Part shown: piece by piece, positions 34,355 to 42,647 of the stretch
How positions within the stretch are numbered: the stretch's first letter is position 1
Layout: every line of letters begins with the position of its first letter
NCBI GenBank assembly: GCA_017935365.1
Contig: JAGBHT010000037.1
Coordinates: 21,055 to 85,054, forward strand
Reading direction: 5' to 3'
DNA from: Ruminiclostridium sp.
Lineage (GTDB): Bacteria; Bacillota; Clostridia; Oscillospirales; Ruminococcaceae
DNA length: 64,000 bases
The notes under the pieces: model-generated
Told to the model about the DNA's origin: nothing
Databases searched by the model: none
Seen by the model: the letters and a program-made list of their open reading frames with translations, nothing else
Position numbers and translations under genes: made by a program

Positions 34355-36763
34355 TTACTGTTCTATCGGAATATTGAATTCCTTTCTGATCGAATATATC
34401 AGATCGGCAACCCGCTTTCTGTTTTCGTGCGGAGCAAAATATGCACCGCCGAAAGAATTGTCATGTCCGGTTTCGCAAAGAATTACATAATCCATATCCG
34501 CAAGCAGACCGTCTGTATAGTAATCATACATAATAAACTGCTTTTCAAGCTCCGATACGGTTTCACTTTCGGCAAAATCGCAGGTCACGGTTGTATGCTT
34601 AGCCGAACTTACCGAAACGTTTGAATAGTTAAAATATATATAATTGTCATTTGCATTGTACATATCATATATAGTATACAAAGATGCCACATAGCTTGCG
34701 TAAGAACCGTCGTCATCATACTCGTTATCTTTGTTGTTATTATAGTTTTCCAGTTCTTTCTTTACGTCATCTATCAGCGCCTTTTTATAGGAAACCGAAT
34801 TTGTTTCATCATTAAGTATTGCCAGTGTTTCGGAGCAGTTCTCTCTGATTTCAAGGCTCGTATATTCGCCGATGTCGGAATTGGCTTTTATTTTAACTAC
34901 TGCCGCAAGCTTTCCGGTATTTCTGCCTGATTTATAATCATTTTCTATGGCTGAAACCAGCTTATCATTAAGATCGTCATTAAGCAGTCTGCCGTAGGAA
35001 TTACCGTTTCTTGTATAAAAATCTATTCTCTCTGCCGATGCGCCGATGTTTTTTATCTTCTCTGTGTATTCGTCCGTCTTTGAGAAAACATATCGCATAT
35101 CATAAAGCGTCTTGGCGTATTCGCCGTATGCTTTCTGATCTACGATAATTCTGAGAGAACGTGTTATCATTCTGCCGTCTTTCATCTTGTACACCAATCT
35201 GACAGAATAGTTGTCATTTCCCGGCTCAACACCGTAATCACTGTAGCGATGTGCGCATCCGTTATTAACAATAAAAGAATGATATTTCGTTATTGCACTT
35301 ATGTTATCGGTATTTTTGAAATTTATCGTGTAGTAGTCCGAATTACCGTTATCACTGAATGCCTTTTTTGTTGACATTTCCACGCTCTTTATGCCGTCGG
35401 TTGAGGGAACATAACGCTCCAGTCCGAAAATATCGGTTTGTCTTATAACAGTGCAAATAAGCAATGTACCAAGTATCGCACCGACATATCTGAGCAGTGA
35501 TTGCCATAATTTATTTATTTTTCTTCCATGGGTAATTTCAGCGAAGAAATAAACAATTGCGCTAATGGCAATACATATCATAAAAGTCATGTGTAACGTA
35601 GGATCAATCATCACAGGGCTTGTGCCTATAGCTATACAGATCAACGCACACACAATGCTTAGTGATATGATATGATACGGAAGCTCAAAGACAAAATGTG
35701 AACCCGTCTTTTCCGCTTTTCTTAAGCGTGTGACAACATACGCAAGCACAATAAGTACAGCAAATACCAATATCATTATAATTACGTTTCGCGTATTGAA
35801 TGTACAGAATATATCTATATCATCGTTTCTGACCGCACTGTATACTCCTTTGCTTTCACTTATGGCAAAAACATTTTCACCAAATGAGTTGACGATAGAC
35901 AGAATAAAAGCAAAAATCATACCCGCAGGGGAAGCAAACATTACCGCCGAAGAAAGTTCCTCGCTCGAAGCCGCTTCGGTAACCATCATAATTGCTGTTC
36001 CGACAATAGTAGTTACTATCACCGATAATGCCGCCATCGCTATTATCGTGTATACGATATAGTCGGACATTTTTCCGGTGAACGAATTTATCAACACACA
36101 GAAAAGGTATGTAAAAACGAGTACGACAGTCATAGCAATAAATACATATATTATAATTTTGGGCAGCTCTCTGTAGAGAATATTATTTGTCCTTGAGAAG
36201 ATCTGCTGCATTGCAATGTTGATTTCGCTTTCATAGTCCCCGCTTGAAAGGGTATTCAGATATGATGTTGTGAAACCTGCATCTACACCGATTCCAGTTA
36301 CTGCCATAATCACAGCACTGATCGCGCCTGATATCGCCATAGGAATAACGCTTACAATGCCACCGGTCACAAGATCACTGAAAAACCTCTGAGTAGTTGT
36401 GAGCGGAAGACTGAGATACATATCCGCATCGCATTTTTTGAGATTATAACTGAACATTGAATTTACTGTCACAAAAGCGAGAATGAGCACCACAGCCGCC
36501 GAAGCAACAGCAATTACAAATCCCGCCGACATAATCATATCAATATCGCCGAACATTTTTGTAGTATGCAATGTATCAAAATTTTGGTTTTTTATAGTCG
36601 TATTTATCATTTCTATACAGATCGACATACATACGCTGAACAGCGGTATGCACAGTACACTGAAAAGTGCCGATATGATCAACAGATTCTTGTTTCTGAA
36701 TAATTTGTAGCATAAGTAGCTTATAAAAAAGCTCTTTTTATTTGTCGAGCACGTTGCTGTCAT
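34355..36763 (-). CDS. Large ABC-type export permease-like membrane protein
   Basis: From ATG 36763 the product has 802 residues. About ten helices occupy two blocks: residues ~20-360 (with FSVLCIPLFSVCMSICIEM near the start) and ~365-440. A soluble domain of about 370 residues follows (SYGRLLNDD, Asn/Tyr-rich, apparently extracytoplasmic). This matches bacitracin- or YtrEF-like ABC-2 permeases only loosely; the fit comes from the operon: GntR, ATPase, permease. Start at 36763 overlaps the ATPase end by 26 bases and follows GGAGGGACT; upstream codons are less likely. Probably exports a peptide or drug, or relays envelope stress. Family not certain. Confidence 0.7.
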   Translation of the reverse strand: MTATCSTNKKSFFISYLCYKLFRNKNLLIISALFSVLCIPLFSVCMSICIEMINTTIKNQNFDTLHTTKMFGDIDMIMSAGFVIAVASAAVVLILAFVTVNSMFSYNLKKCDADMYLSLPLTTTQRFFSDLVTGGIVSVIPMAISGAISAVIMAVTGIGVDAGFTTSYLNTLSSGDYESEINIAMQQIFSRTNNILYRELPKIIIYVFIAMTVVLVFTYLFCVLINSFTGKMSDYIVYTIIAMAALSVIVTTIVGTAIMMVTEAASSEELSSAVMFASPAGMIFAFILSIVNSFGENVFAISESKGVYSAVRNDDIDIFCTFNTRNVIIMILVFAVLIVLAYVVTRLRKAEKTGSHFVFELPYHIISLSIVCALICIAIGTSPVMIDPTLHMTFMICIAISAIVYFFAEITHGRKINKLWQSLLRYVGAILGTLLICTVIRQTDIFGLERYVPSTDGIKSVEMSTKKAFSDNGNSDYYTINFKNTDNISAITKYHSFIVNNGCAHRYSDYGVEPGNDNYSVRLVYKMKDGRMITRSLRIIVDQKAYGEYAKTLYDMRYVFSKTDEYTEKIKNIGASAERIDFYTRNGNSYGRLLNDDLNDKLVSAIENDYKSGRNTGKLAAVVKIKANSDIGEYTSLEIRENCSETLAILNDETNSVSYKKALIDDVKKELENYNNNKDNEYDDDGSYASYVASLYTIYDMYNANDNYIYFNYSNVSVSSAKHTTVTCDFAESETVSELEKQFIMYDYYTDGLLADMDYVILCETGHDNSFGGAYFAPHENRKRVADLIYSIRKEFNIPIEQ

Positions 36764-37637
36764 ATCCGAGTCCCTCCATTTCGTATATAAATATTTCATT
36801 GAGCGTGAGCGGTATCACATCGCAGAATTTTGCGCCGTTTTCACGCATTATGCGGCAAGCCTCTTCGCTGTCGCCCCTTACAATAAAGCTCTGTACGCTT
36901 CCCAGGGTGTTCATTGAAATTATATTGATCTCAGGAAAATCATTTATTTTCATCTCGTTTTCAAACGATACCTGTATCTTGTGAAGATCTCCCTTGACGC
37001 TGTCAAGCTCACGATTGAATACGACCCTACCCTTATGAACAAGACCTACGCTGTCGCACAGCTCCTCAATCTCGGTCAGATTATGCGATGAAATAACAAC
37101 CGTGCTGTTATTTTCCGCCATAGCGTCAAAGAGCATTTTTCTGACGTTTATCCTCATAGTCGGGTCAAGTCCGTCAAAAGCCTCGTCAAGCAGAAGTATA
37201 TCGGTCGATGCCGCAAGTCCGCATATAACCGCCGCCTGACGTTTCATACCCTTTGAGAACGTTGACATACGCTTATCTTTCGGCAGATCAATAGCCTTTA
37301 TAAGCTTTTCAAACTTTTCTGTTGAAAAAGTCGGATAGAACATCTCATACATCTTTTTCATATCATCGGGGGTCATATTCGCATACTGTTCAACATCATC
37401 GCTGACATAGAATACCCTCTGCTTCACGGCAACGTTATCATATACGGCGCTTTCGTCTATCGTCACCTCTCCGCTGTCCTGCCTGTATATTCCTGCAAGA
37501 ATACGCAGAAGTGTTGATTTTCCCGCTCCGTTCGAGCCGAGCAGTCCGTAAGCGCTTCCGCTCCCGATTTTAATCGAACAATCTTTCAACGCATAGAAAT
37601 CGCCGAATTGTTTTGTTACATTATCGATATTTATCAT
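36738..37637 (-). CDS. ABC transporter ATP-binding protein (YtrB/CcmA-like)
   Basis: The 299-residue protein has Walker A GSNGAGKST (about 34-42), a short Q-loop region (FYVSDDVEQYANM), a signature FSKGMKRQ, Walker B DILLLDEAFDGLDPT and switch His SSHNLTEIEEL. The C-terminal ~80 residues are a domain seen in ABC-2-type ATPases. It starts inside the last four bases of the GntR gene (ATGA overlap), and is followed by the large permease. It would energise export or sensing by that permease. The closest described layout is the ytrABCDEF-type operon of Bacillus, induced by cell-wall antibiotics, though here only three genes are present. Confidence 0.9.
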   Translation of the reverse strand: MINIDNVTKQFGDFYALKDCSIKIGSGSAYGLLGSNGAGKSTLLRILAGIYRQDSGEVTIDESAVYDNVAVKQRVFYVSDDVEQYANMTPDDMKKMYEMFYPTFSTEKFEKLIKAIDLPKDKRMSTFSKGMKRQAAVICGLAASTDILLLDEAFDGLDPTMRINVRKMLFDAMAENNSTVVISSHNLTEIEELCDSVGLVHKGRVVFNRELDSVKGDLHKIQVSFENEMKINDFPEINIISMNTLGSVQSFIVRGDSEEACRIMRENGAKFCDVIPLTLNEIFIYEMEGLGYDSNVLDK

Positions 37638-38008
37638 ATTTCACCCTCCTTATTTATAACGGCATCGATCACCGCCGTCATTATCTCTTTCGTAAGCCCG
37701 GATTTGGCCGCATCGCCGACAGCACGGCTGAATTCCTCGGTTGCTCTCTTCAACACGGCTGAGGAATATTGCGATCTTTCGGCAACATAACTGCCTTTGC
37801 CCGGAAGAGAATATATAAGCCCCCTCTGTTCAAGCTGTCTGTAGGTTTTCTGTACAGTATTCGGATTTATCGTAAGTTCTTTTGCAACCTCGCGTACAGC
37901 AGGAAGTTTCTCATTTTCAGCCATTTCTCCGCTGATAATAAGCTCCGCTATCCGTGCCTCAAGTTGCTCTGACAAAGGCAATCCGCCCTGTAGCCTTAAT
38001 GAAAACAT
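37634..38008 (-). CDS. GntR-family regulator, YtrA type
   Basis: The 124-residue protein has a GntR winged helix: SEQLEARIAELIISGEMAENEKLPAVREVAKELTINPNTVQKTYRQLEQRGLI (about 13-66) and no large ligand domain; the short helical C-terminus (about 50 residues) fits the YtrA subfamily. These repress neighbouring ABC operons. A perfect 12-bp-arm inverted repeat lies just downstream of its own -10 box, so it is likely autoregulated with the two genes that follow. It overlaps the ATPase start by four bases. Confidence 0.92.
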   Translation of the reverse strand: MFSLRLQGGLPLSEQLEARIAELIISGEMAENEKLPAVREVAKELTINPNTVQKTYRQLEQRGLIYSLPGKGSYVAERSQYSSAVLKRATEEFSRAVGDAAKSGLTKEIMTAVIDAVINKEGEI

Positions 38009-38026
38009 ATCACACCGCCTTTCGTA

Positions 38027-38086
38027 ATAACTGTACTATTCTTATTAGTACAGTTATATGATAGCACGAACCTGATGGTTTGTCAA
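38027..38086 (-). promoter_or_regulatory. Promoter and GntR operator of the ABC operon
   Basis: Minus-strand TTGACA (38081-38086), 17-base spacer, TATCAT (38058-38063). ATAACTGTACTA (38027-38038) and TAGTACAGTTAT (38046-38057) form a perfect inverted repeat with 7-base spacing over the transcription start. Confidence 0.9.
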
Positions 38087-38158
38087 TAGGCAGAAACAAA
38101 AAATTCAATATTCCAAAGAGAAAAAGCACCGTAGCTACAACCGCATAAAAAACAAAGA

Positions 38159-38180
38159 ACTCCGGCTGTTACACCGGAGT
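38159..38180 (-). terminator. Terminator on the 3' side of mnmA
   Basis: ACTCCGG (38159-38165) pairs with CCGGAGT (38174-38180). Minus-strand tail is TCTTTGTTTTTT. The 38181-38361 stretch between it and the mnmA stop is AT-rich with no gene. Confidence 0.75.
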
Positions 38181-38361
38181 CCTTTGCTTTGGGGAAATAT
38201 ATATGAAAATCGAAGATAGCAATTTAATCTGTCAGCTTATTTGCTTTTCTGTTTCCTCGCTGACTGTGGTTATATAATAATGCTTGTTCGTGAAATTAAA
38301 AGAATAGTTTTGTGTAAATTAGATGAAAAGTGAAGACGAAATTTGTCAGAGTTTCACAATT

Positions 38362-39438
38362 CTACATTATTACACCGCCGCCGAGTACTATATCGCCGTC
38401 ATAGAATACAACGTGCTGACCCGGTGTTATCGCTCTTATCTTCTCATCGAACACTACCTTCACCGTGTTGTCCCTCTGAGGGTATACGGTACACGGCTGT
38501 TCGGTCTGCCTGTAACGCGTCTTTGCCTTGCATCTGAACTCACCGGCAGGCTTTTCAAACGCTATCCAGTTAAGATTGTCTGCATACAGCGTATCGGTAA
38601 AAAGAAGCTCGTTACCGCCGAGCGTTACGGTATTATTATCGGCATTTTTCCCGATAACATACATCGGTTTTCCGAAACCTGTTCCTATTCCTCTTCTCTG
38701 CCCTATAGTATAGAATATGACGCCCTTGTGATGACCTATCACCTTGCCGCTTTCATCAAGAAAATCGCCGTCAGGATAGGAACTGCCCGTATAACGCTCG
38801 ATAAAGCCGGCATAATCGCCGTCAGGCACAAAGCAGATATCCTGACTGTCGGGCTTGTTACTGTTGATAAGTCCGCTGTCGGCGGCTATATACCGTATCT
38901 CGTCCTTTGTCATTTCACCGAGCGGGAAAACGCTTGCGGCGAGCTGTTCCTGGCTCAGACGGTACAATACATACGACTGATCCTTTGCGTTGCTCGTGCC
39001 GTCTGCGTTTATCGCTTTCTTCAAAAGCCACCTGCCGCTTTTTTCATCATAGCAACTGCGGACATAATGGCCGGTAGCAATATGGTTTATACCACGGTTT
39101 TTCACCATATCGAGCAGTGCGCCGAACTTGATGATTTCATTACATTCGACACAGGGGTTAGGTGTTCTGCCCGACAGATAGCTCTGTACGAAACTTTTCT
39201 GTACCGTGTCGGAAAACAGATCTCTCATATCAAGCAGATAATGCGGTACGCCGAACTTTTCCGCTATAGCTCTTGCGTCCTCGATATCGCTTGCCGAACC
39301 GCAAAGCCCTGTATCGTCCGCTCCTCTGGTGTCGTGCAATTTCAGCGTATAACCGCTGACATCGTATTTATCCTTTAACAGCACCAGAGCCACCGAGCTG
39401 TCTACTCCGCCGCTCATTGCTATTGCCAATTTTTCCAT
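38362..39438 (-). CDS. mnmA: tRNA-specific 2-thiouridylase MnmA
   Basis: The 358-residue protein opens MEKLAIAMSGGVDSSVALVL, with the SGGVDSS PP-loop that binds ATP. The two catalytic Cys lie in PNPCVECN (about 97-104) and QDICFVPDG (about 193-201), and the tRNA-binding and C-terminal beta domains follow (GQRRGIGTG). It thiolates U34 of Lys, Glu and Gln tRNAs in the cytosol. It is slightly shorter than E. coli MnmA (368). It lies 4 bases after the methyltransferase gene and downstream of metG, forming a tRNA-related run. The opposite-strand open frame here is only its shadow. Confidence 0.95.
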   Translation of the reverse strand: MEKLAIAMSGGVDSSVALVLLKDKYDVSGYTLKLHDTRGADDTGLCGSASDIEDARAIAEKFGVPHYLLDMRDLFSDTVQKSFVQSYLSGRTPNPCVECNEIIKFGALLDMVKNRGINHIATGHYVRSCYDEKSGRWLLKKAINADGTSNAKDQSYVLYRLSQEQLAASVFPLGEMTKDEIRYIAADSGLINSNKPDSQDICFVPDGDYAGFIERYTGSSYPDGDFLDESGKVIGHHKGVIFYTIGQRRGIGTGFGKPMYVIGKNADNNTVTLGGNELLFTDTLYADNLNWIAFEKPAGEFRCKAKTRYRQTEQPCTVYPQRDNTVKVVFDEKIRAITPGQHVVFYDGDIVLGGGVIM

Positions 39439-39442
39439 AATG

Positions 39443-40237
39443 TTATCCTTTATCCTTAAGTTGTAACTGTACTACCGCGCCGTAATGACGTACGTCAAAT
39501 TCGGGTGGCGCATTGGTTGCGAGAAGCTTTAAATGCTCCTTTTCCCACAAATTTATCTTTTCTTCAGGCAGTGATGCTCCTATACCGCGACAGGCTTTCA
39601 TTCTGCCGTTCCAGCTCTCTCTTGTGAAATGCACGTCGAGCGGATATTCTTCGCTGTAGACTTTCTCAAAATATTCGTCATAGCACGGGGGTATATGTAT
39701 CGGGTGCATGGTTTCACCCTTGCCGCTCCAATCGGGGTTATATTTCAGCACAAGTTCCTCGCTCATACCTGCAATCTTATCTTCAAACGGAAGCCACGCC
39801 ATATAAAGCACAACAAGACTTCCGCCGCTTTTCAGCATACGTCTGAACTTCGGTATAAGTTTTTCGTGGTCGAAATACCAGAAGCACTGGCAGGCGGTTA
39901 TTACATCAAACGAATTGTCGGGAAACGACAGATCCTCGGCGGCGGTCGCAAGATATTCTATGTCCGTACCCTGTGACAGCAGTTTTGCCTGTTCTATCTG
40001 TTCGGGTGAAATATCCGTACCCGTCCACTTTGCGCCGAAACGGAGCATATTACGGGGAATTACACCCGTTCCCGTTCCTATATCAAGCACATTCTGACCC
40101 GATACGCAAAGTCCCCTGTCGGTTATTCTGCGGTAAAACTCATCGGGATATATATCGCGGTACTTAGCGTAATCCTGCGATGTTCTGCCCCAGTCGAACG
40201 CCTTGCCGTTATCGATATTGCTGTCTTTTATATCCAT
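39443..40237 (-). CDS. Class I SAM-dependent methyltransferase
   Basis: The 264-residue protein has SAM motif I as NVLDIGTGTGVIPRNML (about 49-65), motif II acidic residue in WTGTDISPEQIEQA and the post-I region ITACQCFWYFDHEKL. This is the Methyltransf_11/25 type (UbiE-like) acting on a small molecule; substrate not deducible. The N-terminus (MDIKDSNIDNGKAFDWGRTSQDYAKYRD) is also typical of uncharacterised clostridial members. It sits between metG and mnmA with 4 bases to mnmA, likely in one transcript, but a role in tRNA modification is only suggested by that. Confidence 0.88.
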   Translation of the reverse strand: MDIKDSNIDNGKAFDWGRTSQDYAKYRDIYPDEFYRRITDRGLCVSGQNVLDIGTGTGVIPRNMLRFGAKWTGTDISPEQIEQAKLLSQGTDIEYLATAAEDLSFPDNSFDVITACQCFWYFDHEKLIPKFRRMLKSGGSLVVLYMAWLPFEDKIAGMSEELVLKYNPDWSGKGETMHPIHIPPCYDEYFEKVYSEEYPLDVHFTRESWNGRMKACRGIGASLPEEKINLWEKEHLKLLATNAPPEFDVRHYGAVVQLQLKDKG

Positions 40238-40257
40238 TGAAATTTCCTTTACAAATT

Positions 40258-40286
40258 ACCGCCGCTGTGTTTTTCACGGCGGCGGT
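40258..40286 (-). terminator. Hairpin downstream of metG
   Basis: ACCGCCG (40258-40264) pairs with CGGCGGT (40280-40286). The following minus-strand sequence is AATTTG, so termination would be partial; the methyltransferase starts 20 bases on. Confidence 0.55.
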
Positions 40287-40300
40287 GCAGTTGCGGTTAT

Positions 40301-42343
40301 TTACTTTTCCTCGTTTCCCGCAAGCTGTGAGGGGTGCTTCTTGAAGAAGTCAACTCTCGGCTCAAGGAACTTAAGCTGATGCTCGCTTTCGCCCTTGCAG
40401 AAGTAATCCATTCCTTCAAATACATGATCCCAGCTCCAGAACTCTTCGCCAAAGCCGAGGTATTCTCTGAGCATCTCAGTGCCCTCGGGAGCAAGCGGGT
40501 GCAGAAGAAGTGCGGCTACTCTTATATAATGGAACACATTGATAAGCGTCTTTTTACGCAGTTCGTTATCGTCTGCCGCATCAGCTTCACGGCTGAGCTT
40601 TGACCATACCTTGCTTGACTTTCTTACCAGTGAATCAAGAACATAAGTTACTTGGTGGAACTCGAACTTATACATATAACGCTCATATTCAAGAATTGCC
40701 TTTTCGCACTCTGCGATAACGTCCGCATCGGGTGTACCTACAGGCATCTTACCGTCAAAATACTTCTGAGCGTAATAGAAGCAGGAACGTATAGCTCTGT
40801 TGAATACGTTTGAAAGCAGGAAGCCTTCCTTTACAACGGGGTCGTTGTCCTCGGGCTTTGCATCGGGATTATAGGGCTTGGGCTGGAAGCTTACGCTCCT
40901 TGTACCCAGTCCCAGGCCGAGCCAGTGCATACGGAGCTGTTCGGCTGTATAGTAGTTCAGCAGGTCAGCCGCCATAGGAGGCTTTATAGAGCCGCTGCTG
41001 CTTGCCTTCTTGTCAAGGAACAGAATGTGGTTGTTGGCAACAAGGATAGGTAACTGCATCTCACCGTCTTCCGGATCGGAGGTTATCTCACCCTTTTTCA
41101 GCGCCATAAACATTGCCATTTCCGCAACGCCGTAGAAGTAGATATTGTCCGAGCCTATAAACTGATATACCTGTGCGTCCTTTGAGCACCAGTAATCCTT
41201 GTAGTGTTCCATATCTATGCCCTTGCTCTTGAGATAAGCGCAGGTGAATGAGATAGGTGCCCAGAGCGACTCGGGCCATACCCATACGGTAAGTCCCTTT
41301 TCATCTTCAAGATCAGGTGCCTTTACGCCCCACTCAATGTTACCTGTAAGTCTGAACGGAACAAGCGTCTTGCCTGTTCTGAAACGCAGACCGTGGTGCG
41401 CCATTATCTCGGTAGCGGCATCACGCTCGTCAAGCGTATCGAAACATATCGTGAACGACGGCTTCTTTGGGTCGTCTGTCAGCGTGTGATGTGCAAGCAG
41501 GTCTTTGATCTTTTCGTAATCTTCACGCAGTTCCTTCTTGATATGAACTACGGGCGGCTCGAGGAACTCGCCGATAGTCTTTGAAACGAGTGAACGGACG
41601 TTAGGCATTTTCTTTATTCTGTCAACATATTCGCCGAGGAGCTTTGTATACTCGGTAAGACGGAAGTACCAGTTTACAACGTCACGCATTACGGGAGTTT
41701 CGCCGGTAAGCGTGCTCTTGGGATCGATAAGACTTGACGGCATATACTGATGTCCGAGGTCGCACTCGTCGGCATAACCCTTTTCAGACTGACAGCCGAG
41801 AACGGGGCACTTACCTATTACCTGTCTGCCGTTTAAGAACACGCCTGCCTTTTCATCATAGAACTGAGATGTCGTGATCTTTTCAAGCTGACCGTTTTCA
41901 TACAGTCTTCTTATGAACTTGTCCGATACTAAATTGTGGATCTCGGCGGGTTCGTCAAGTGCAGACGCACCGAACAGATCAAGGCTTATATCGTAATCCC
42001 TGAGCGTCTTTTCCTGGCTCTCGTGATTTCTTCTTACAAAGTCCTCTATCGTGCCTTCAAACTCTCCGCTCTCTTTAAGCTTTCTGTAGCTCTCTGCGAT
42101 AGGTGAGCCGTAGCAGTCGGTACCGGAAACGAAAATTACATTGTCCTTACCGATACGGTCACGCAGAAATCTTGCATAGGTATCGGCGAAAACGAATACG
42201 CCGCCGACGTGTCCGAAATGAAGCTGTTTATTACCGTAAGGCATACCGCCTGTTATTACCGCTCTTTTAGGGAAAGACGGTCTGTTATCCTTTGACGGCT
42301 TGTTACTTTTATAGTTATTGTTGTTCTTATTGTTGTTTTCCAA
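40301..42343 (-). CDS. metG: Methionyl-tRNA synthetase, divergent form
   Basis: The 680-residue protein has an Asn-rich N-terminal tail (NNNKNNNNY, residues 2-20). HIGH-like motif is QLHFGHVGG, and the Zn region CPVLGCQSEKGYADECDLG. An insertion of about 90 residues lies in the catalytic domain (about 265-360). The KMSKS loop is replaced by KKASSSGSIKPP. The anticodon-binding helical domain completes the protein; there is no C-terminal EMAP-like tRNA-binding domain. It should charge tRNA-Met. The promoter (42389-42417) is standard and no T-box is visible. It heads a run with a methyltransferase and mnmA. Confidence 0.9.
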   Translation of the reverse strand: MENNNKNNNNYKSNKPSKDNRPSFPKRAVITGGMPYGNKQLHFGHVGGVFVFADTYARFLRDRIGKDNVIFVSGTDCYGSPIAESYRKLKESGEFEGTIEDFVRRNHESQEKTLRDYDISLDLFGASALDEPAEIHNLVSDKFIRRLYENGQLEKITTSQFYDEKAGVFLNGRQVIGKCPVLGCQSEKGYADECDLGHQYMPSSLIDPKSTLTGETPVMRDVVNWYFRLTEYTKLLGEYVDRIKKMPNVRSLVSKTIGEFLEPPVVHIKKELREDYEKIKDLLAHHTLTDDPKKPSFTICFDTLDERDAATEIMAHHGLRFRTGKTLVPFRLTGNIEWGVKAPDLEDEKGLTVWVWPESLWAPISFTCAYLKSKGIDMEHYKDYWCSKDAQVYQFIGSDNIYFYGVAEMAMFMALKKGEITSDPEDGEMQLPILVANNHILFLDKKASSSGSIKPPMAADLLNYYTAEQLRMHWLGLGLGTRSVSFQPKPYNPDAKPEDNDPVVKEGFLLSNVFNRAIRSCFYYAQKYFDGKMPVGTPDADVIAECEKAILEYERYMYKFEFHQVTYVLDSLVRKSSKVWSKLSREADAADDNELRKKTLINVFHYIRVAALLLHPLAPEGTEMLREYLGFGEEFWSWDHVFEGMDYFCKGESEHQLKFLEPRVDFFKKHPSQLAGNEEK

Positions 42344-42388
42344 ATTTCAACACTCCTCGATGAAGTTTTATCAGATTTTATAAAGTTT

Positions 42389-42417
42389 ATTGTATCACAT
42401 ATCGGCAGGAAATGCAA
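42389..42417 (-). promoter_or_regulatory. metG promoter
   Basis: Minus-strand TTGCAT (42412-42417), 17-base spacer, TACAAT (42389-42394). Confidence 0.75.
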
Positions 42418-42539
42418 TAAATTTATCCGATTTTTGTTGTGTCAGCGGATTATGTTCCGCAGTTTAAAATATAAGTTTTGCAACACATGATATTTGTGGC
42501 ATAAATCTGCGGAAATATAGGCAAAACGGCGCAATTTGC

Positions 42540-42568
42540 TTGATTTTTCAATACTAATGTGTTATACT
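42540..42568 (+). promoter_or_regulatory. Promoter of the LacI-sensor/GGDEF gene
   Basis: TTGATT (42540-42545), 17-base spacer, TATACT (42563-42568); ATG is 80 bases past the -10, with a strong SD (AAAGGAGG). Confidence 0.75.
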
Positions 42569-42647
42569 TAATGTATTATGTAACTCAGATAAAACAATTT
42601 CACAGAGATTTACTTTTAGGGAATTTTTTCTGAAAGGAGGCTTGTTT

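Noticed and set aside
38193..38280. 24-codon plus-strand ORF MKIEDSNLICQLICFSVSSL...
   Set aside because: No ribosome site, AT-rich spacer, overlaps nothing conserved; likely chance.
38323..39378. 351-codon plus-strand open frame opposite mnmA
   Set aside because: It lies wholly over mnmA in another frame, has no domain pattern and no ribosome site; mnmA shows all catalytic motifs.
40300..42540. T-box or S-box riboswitch before metG
   Set aside because: Only a plain promoter and a short leader are visible; no T-box consensus or specifier stem.
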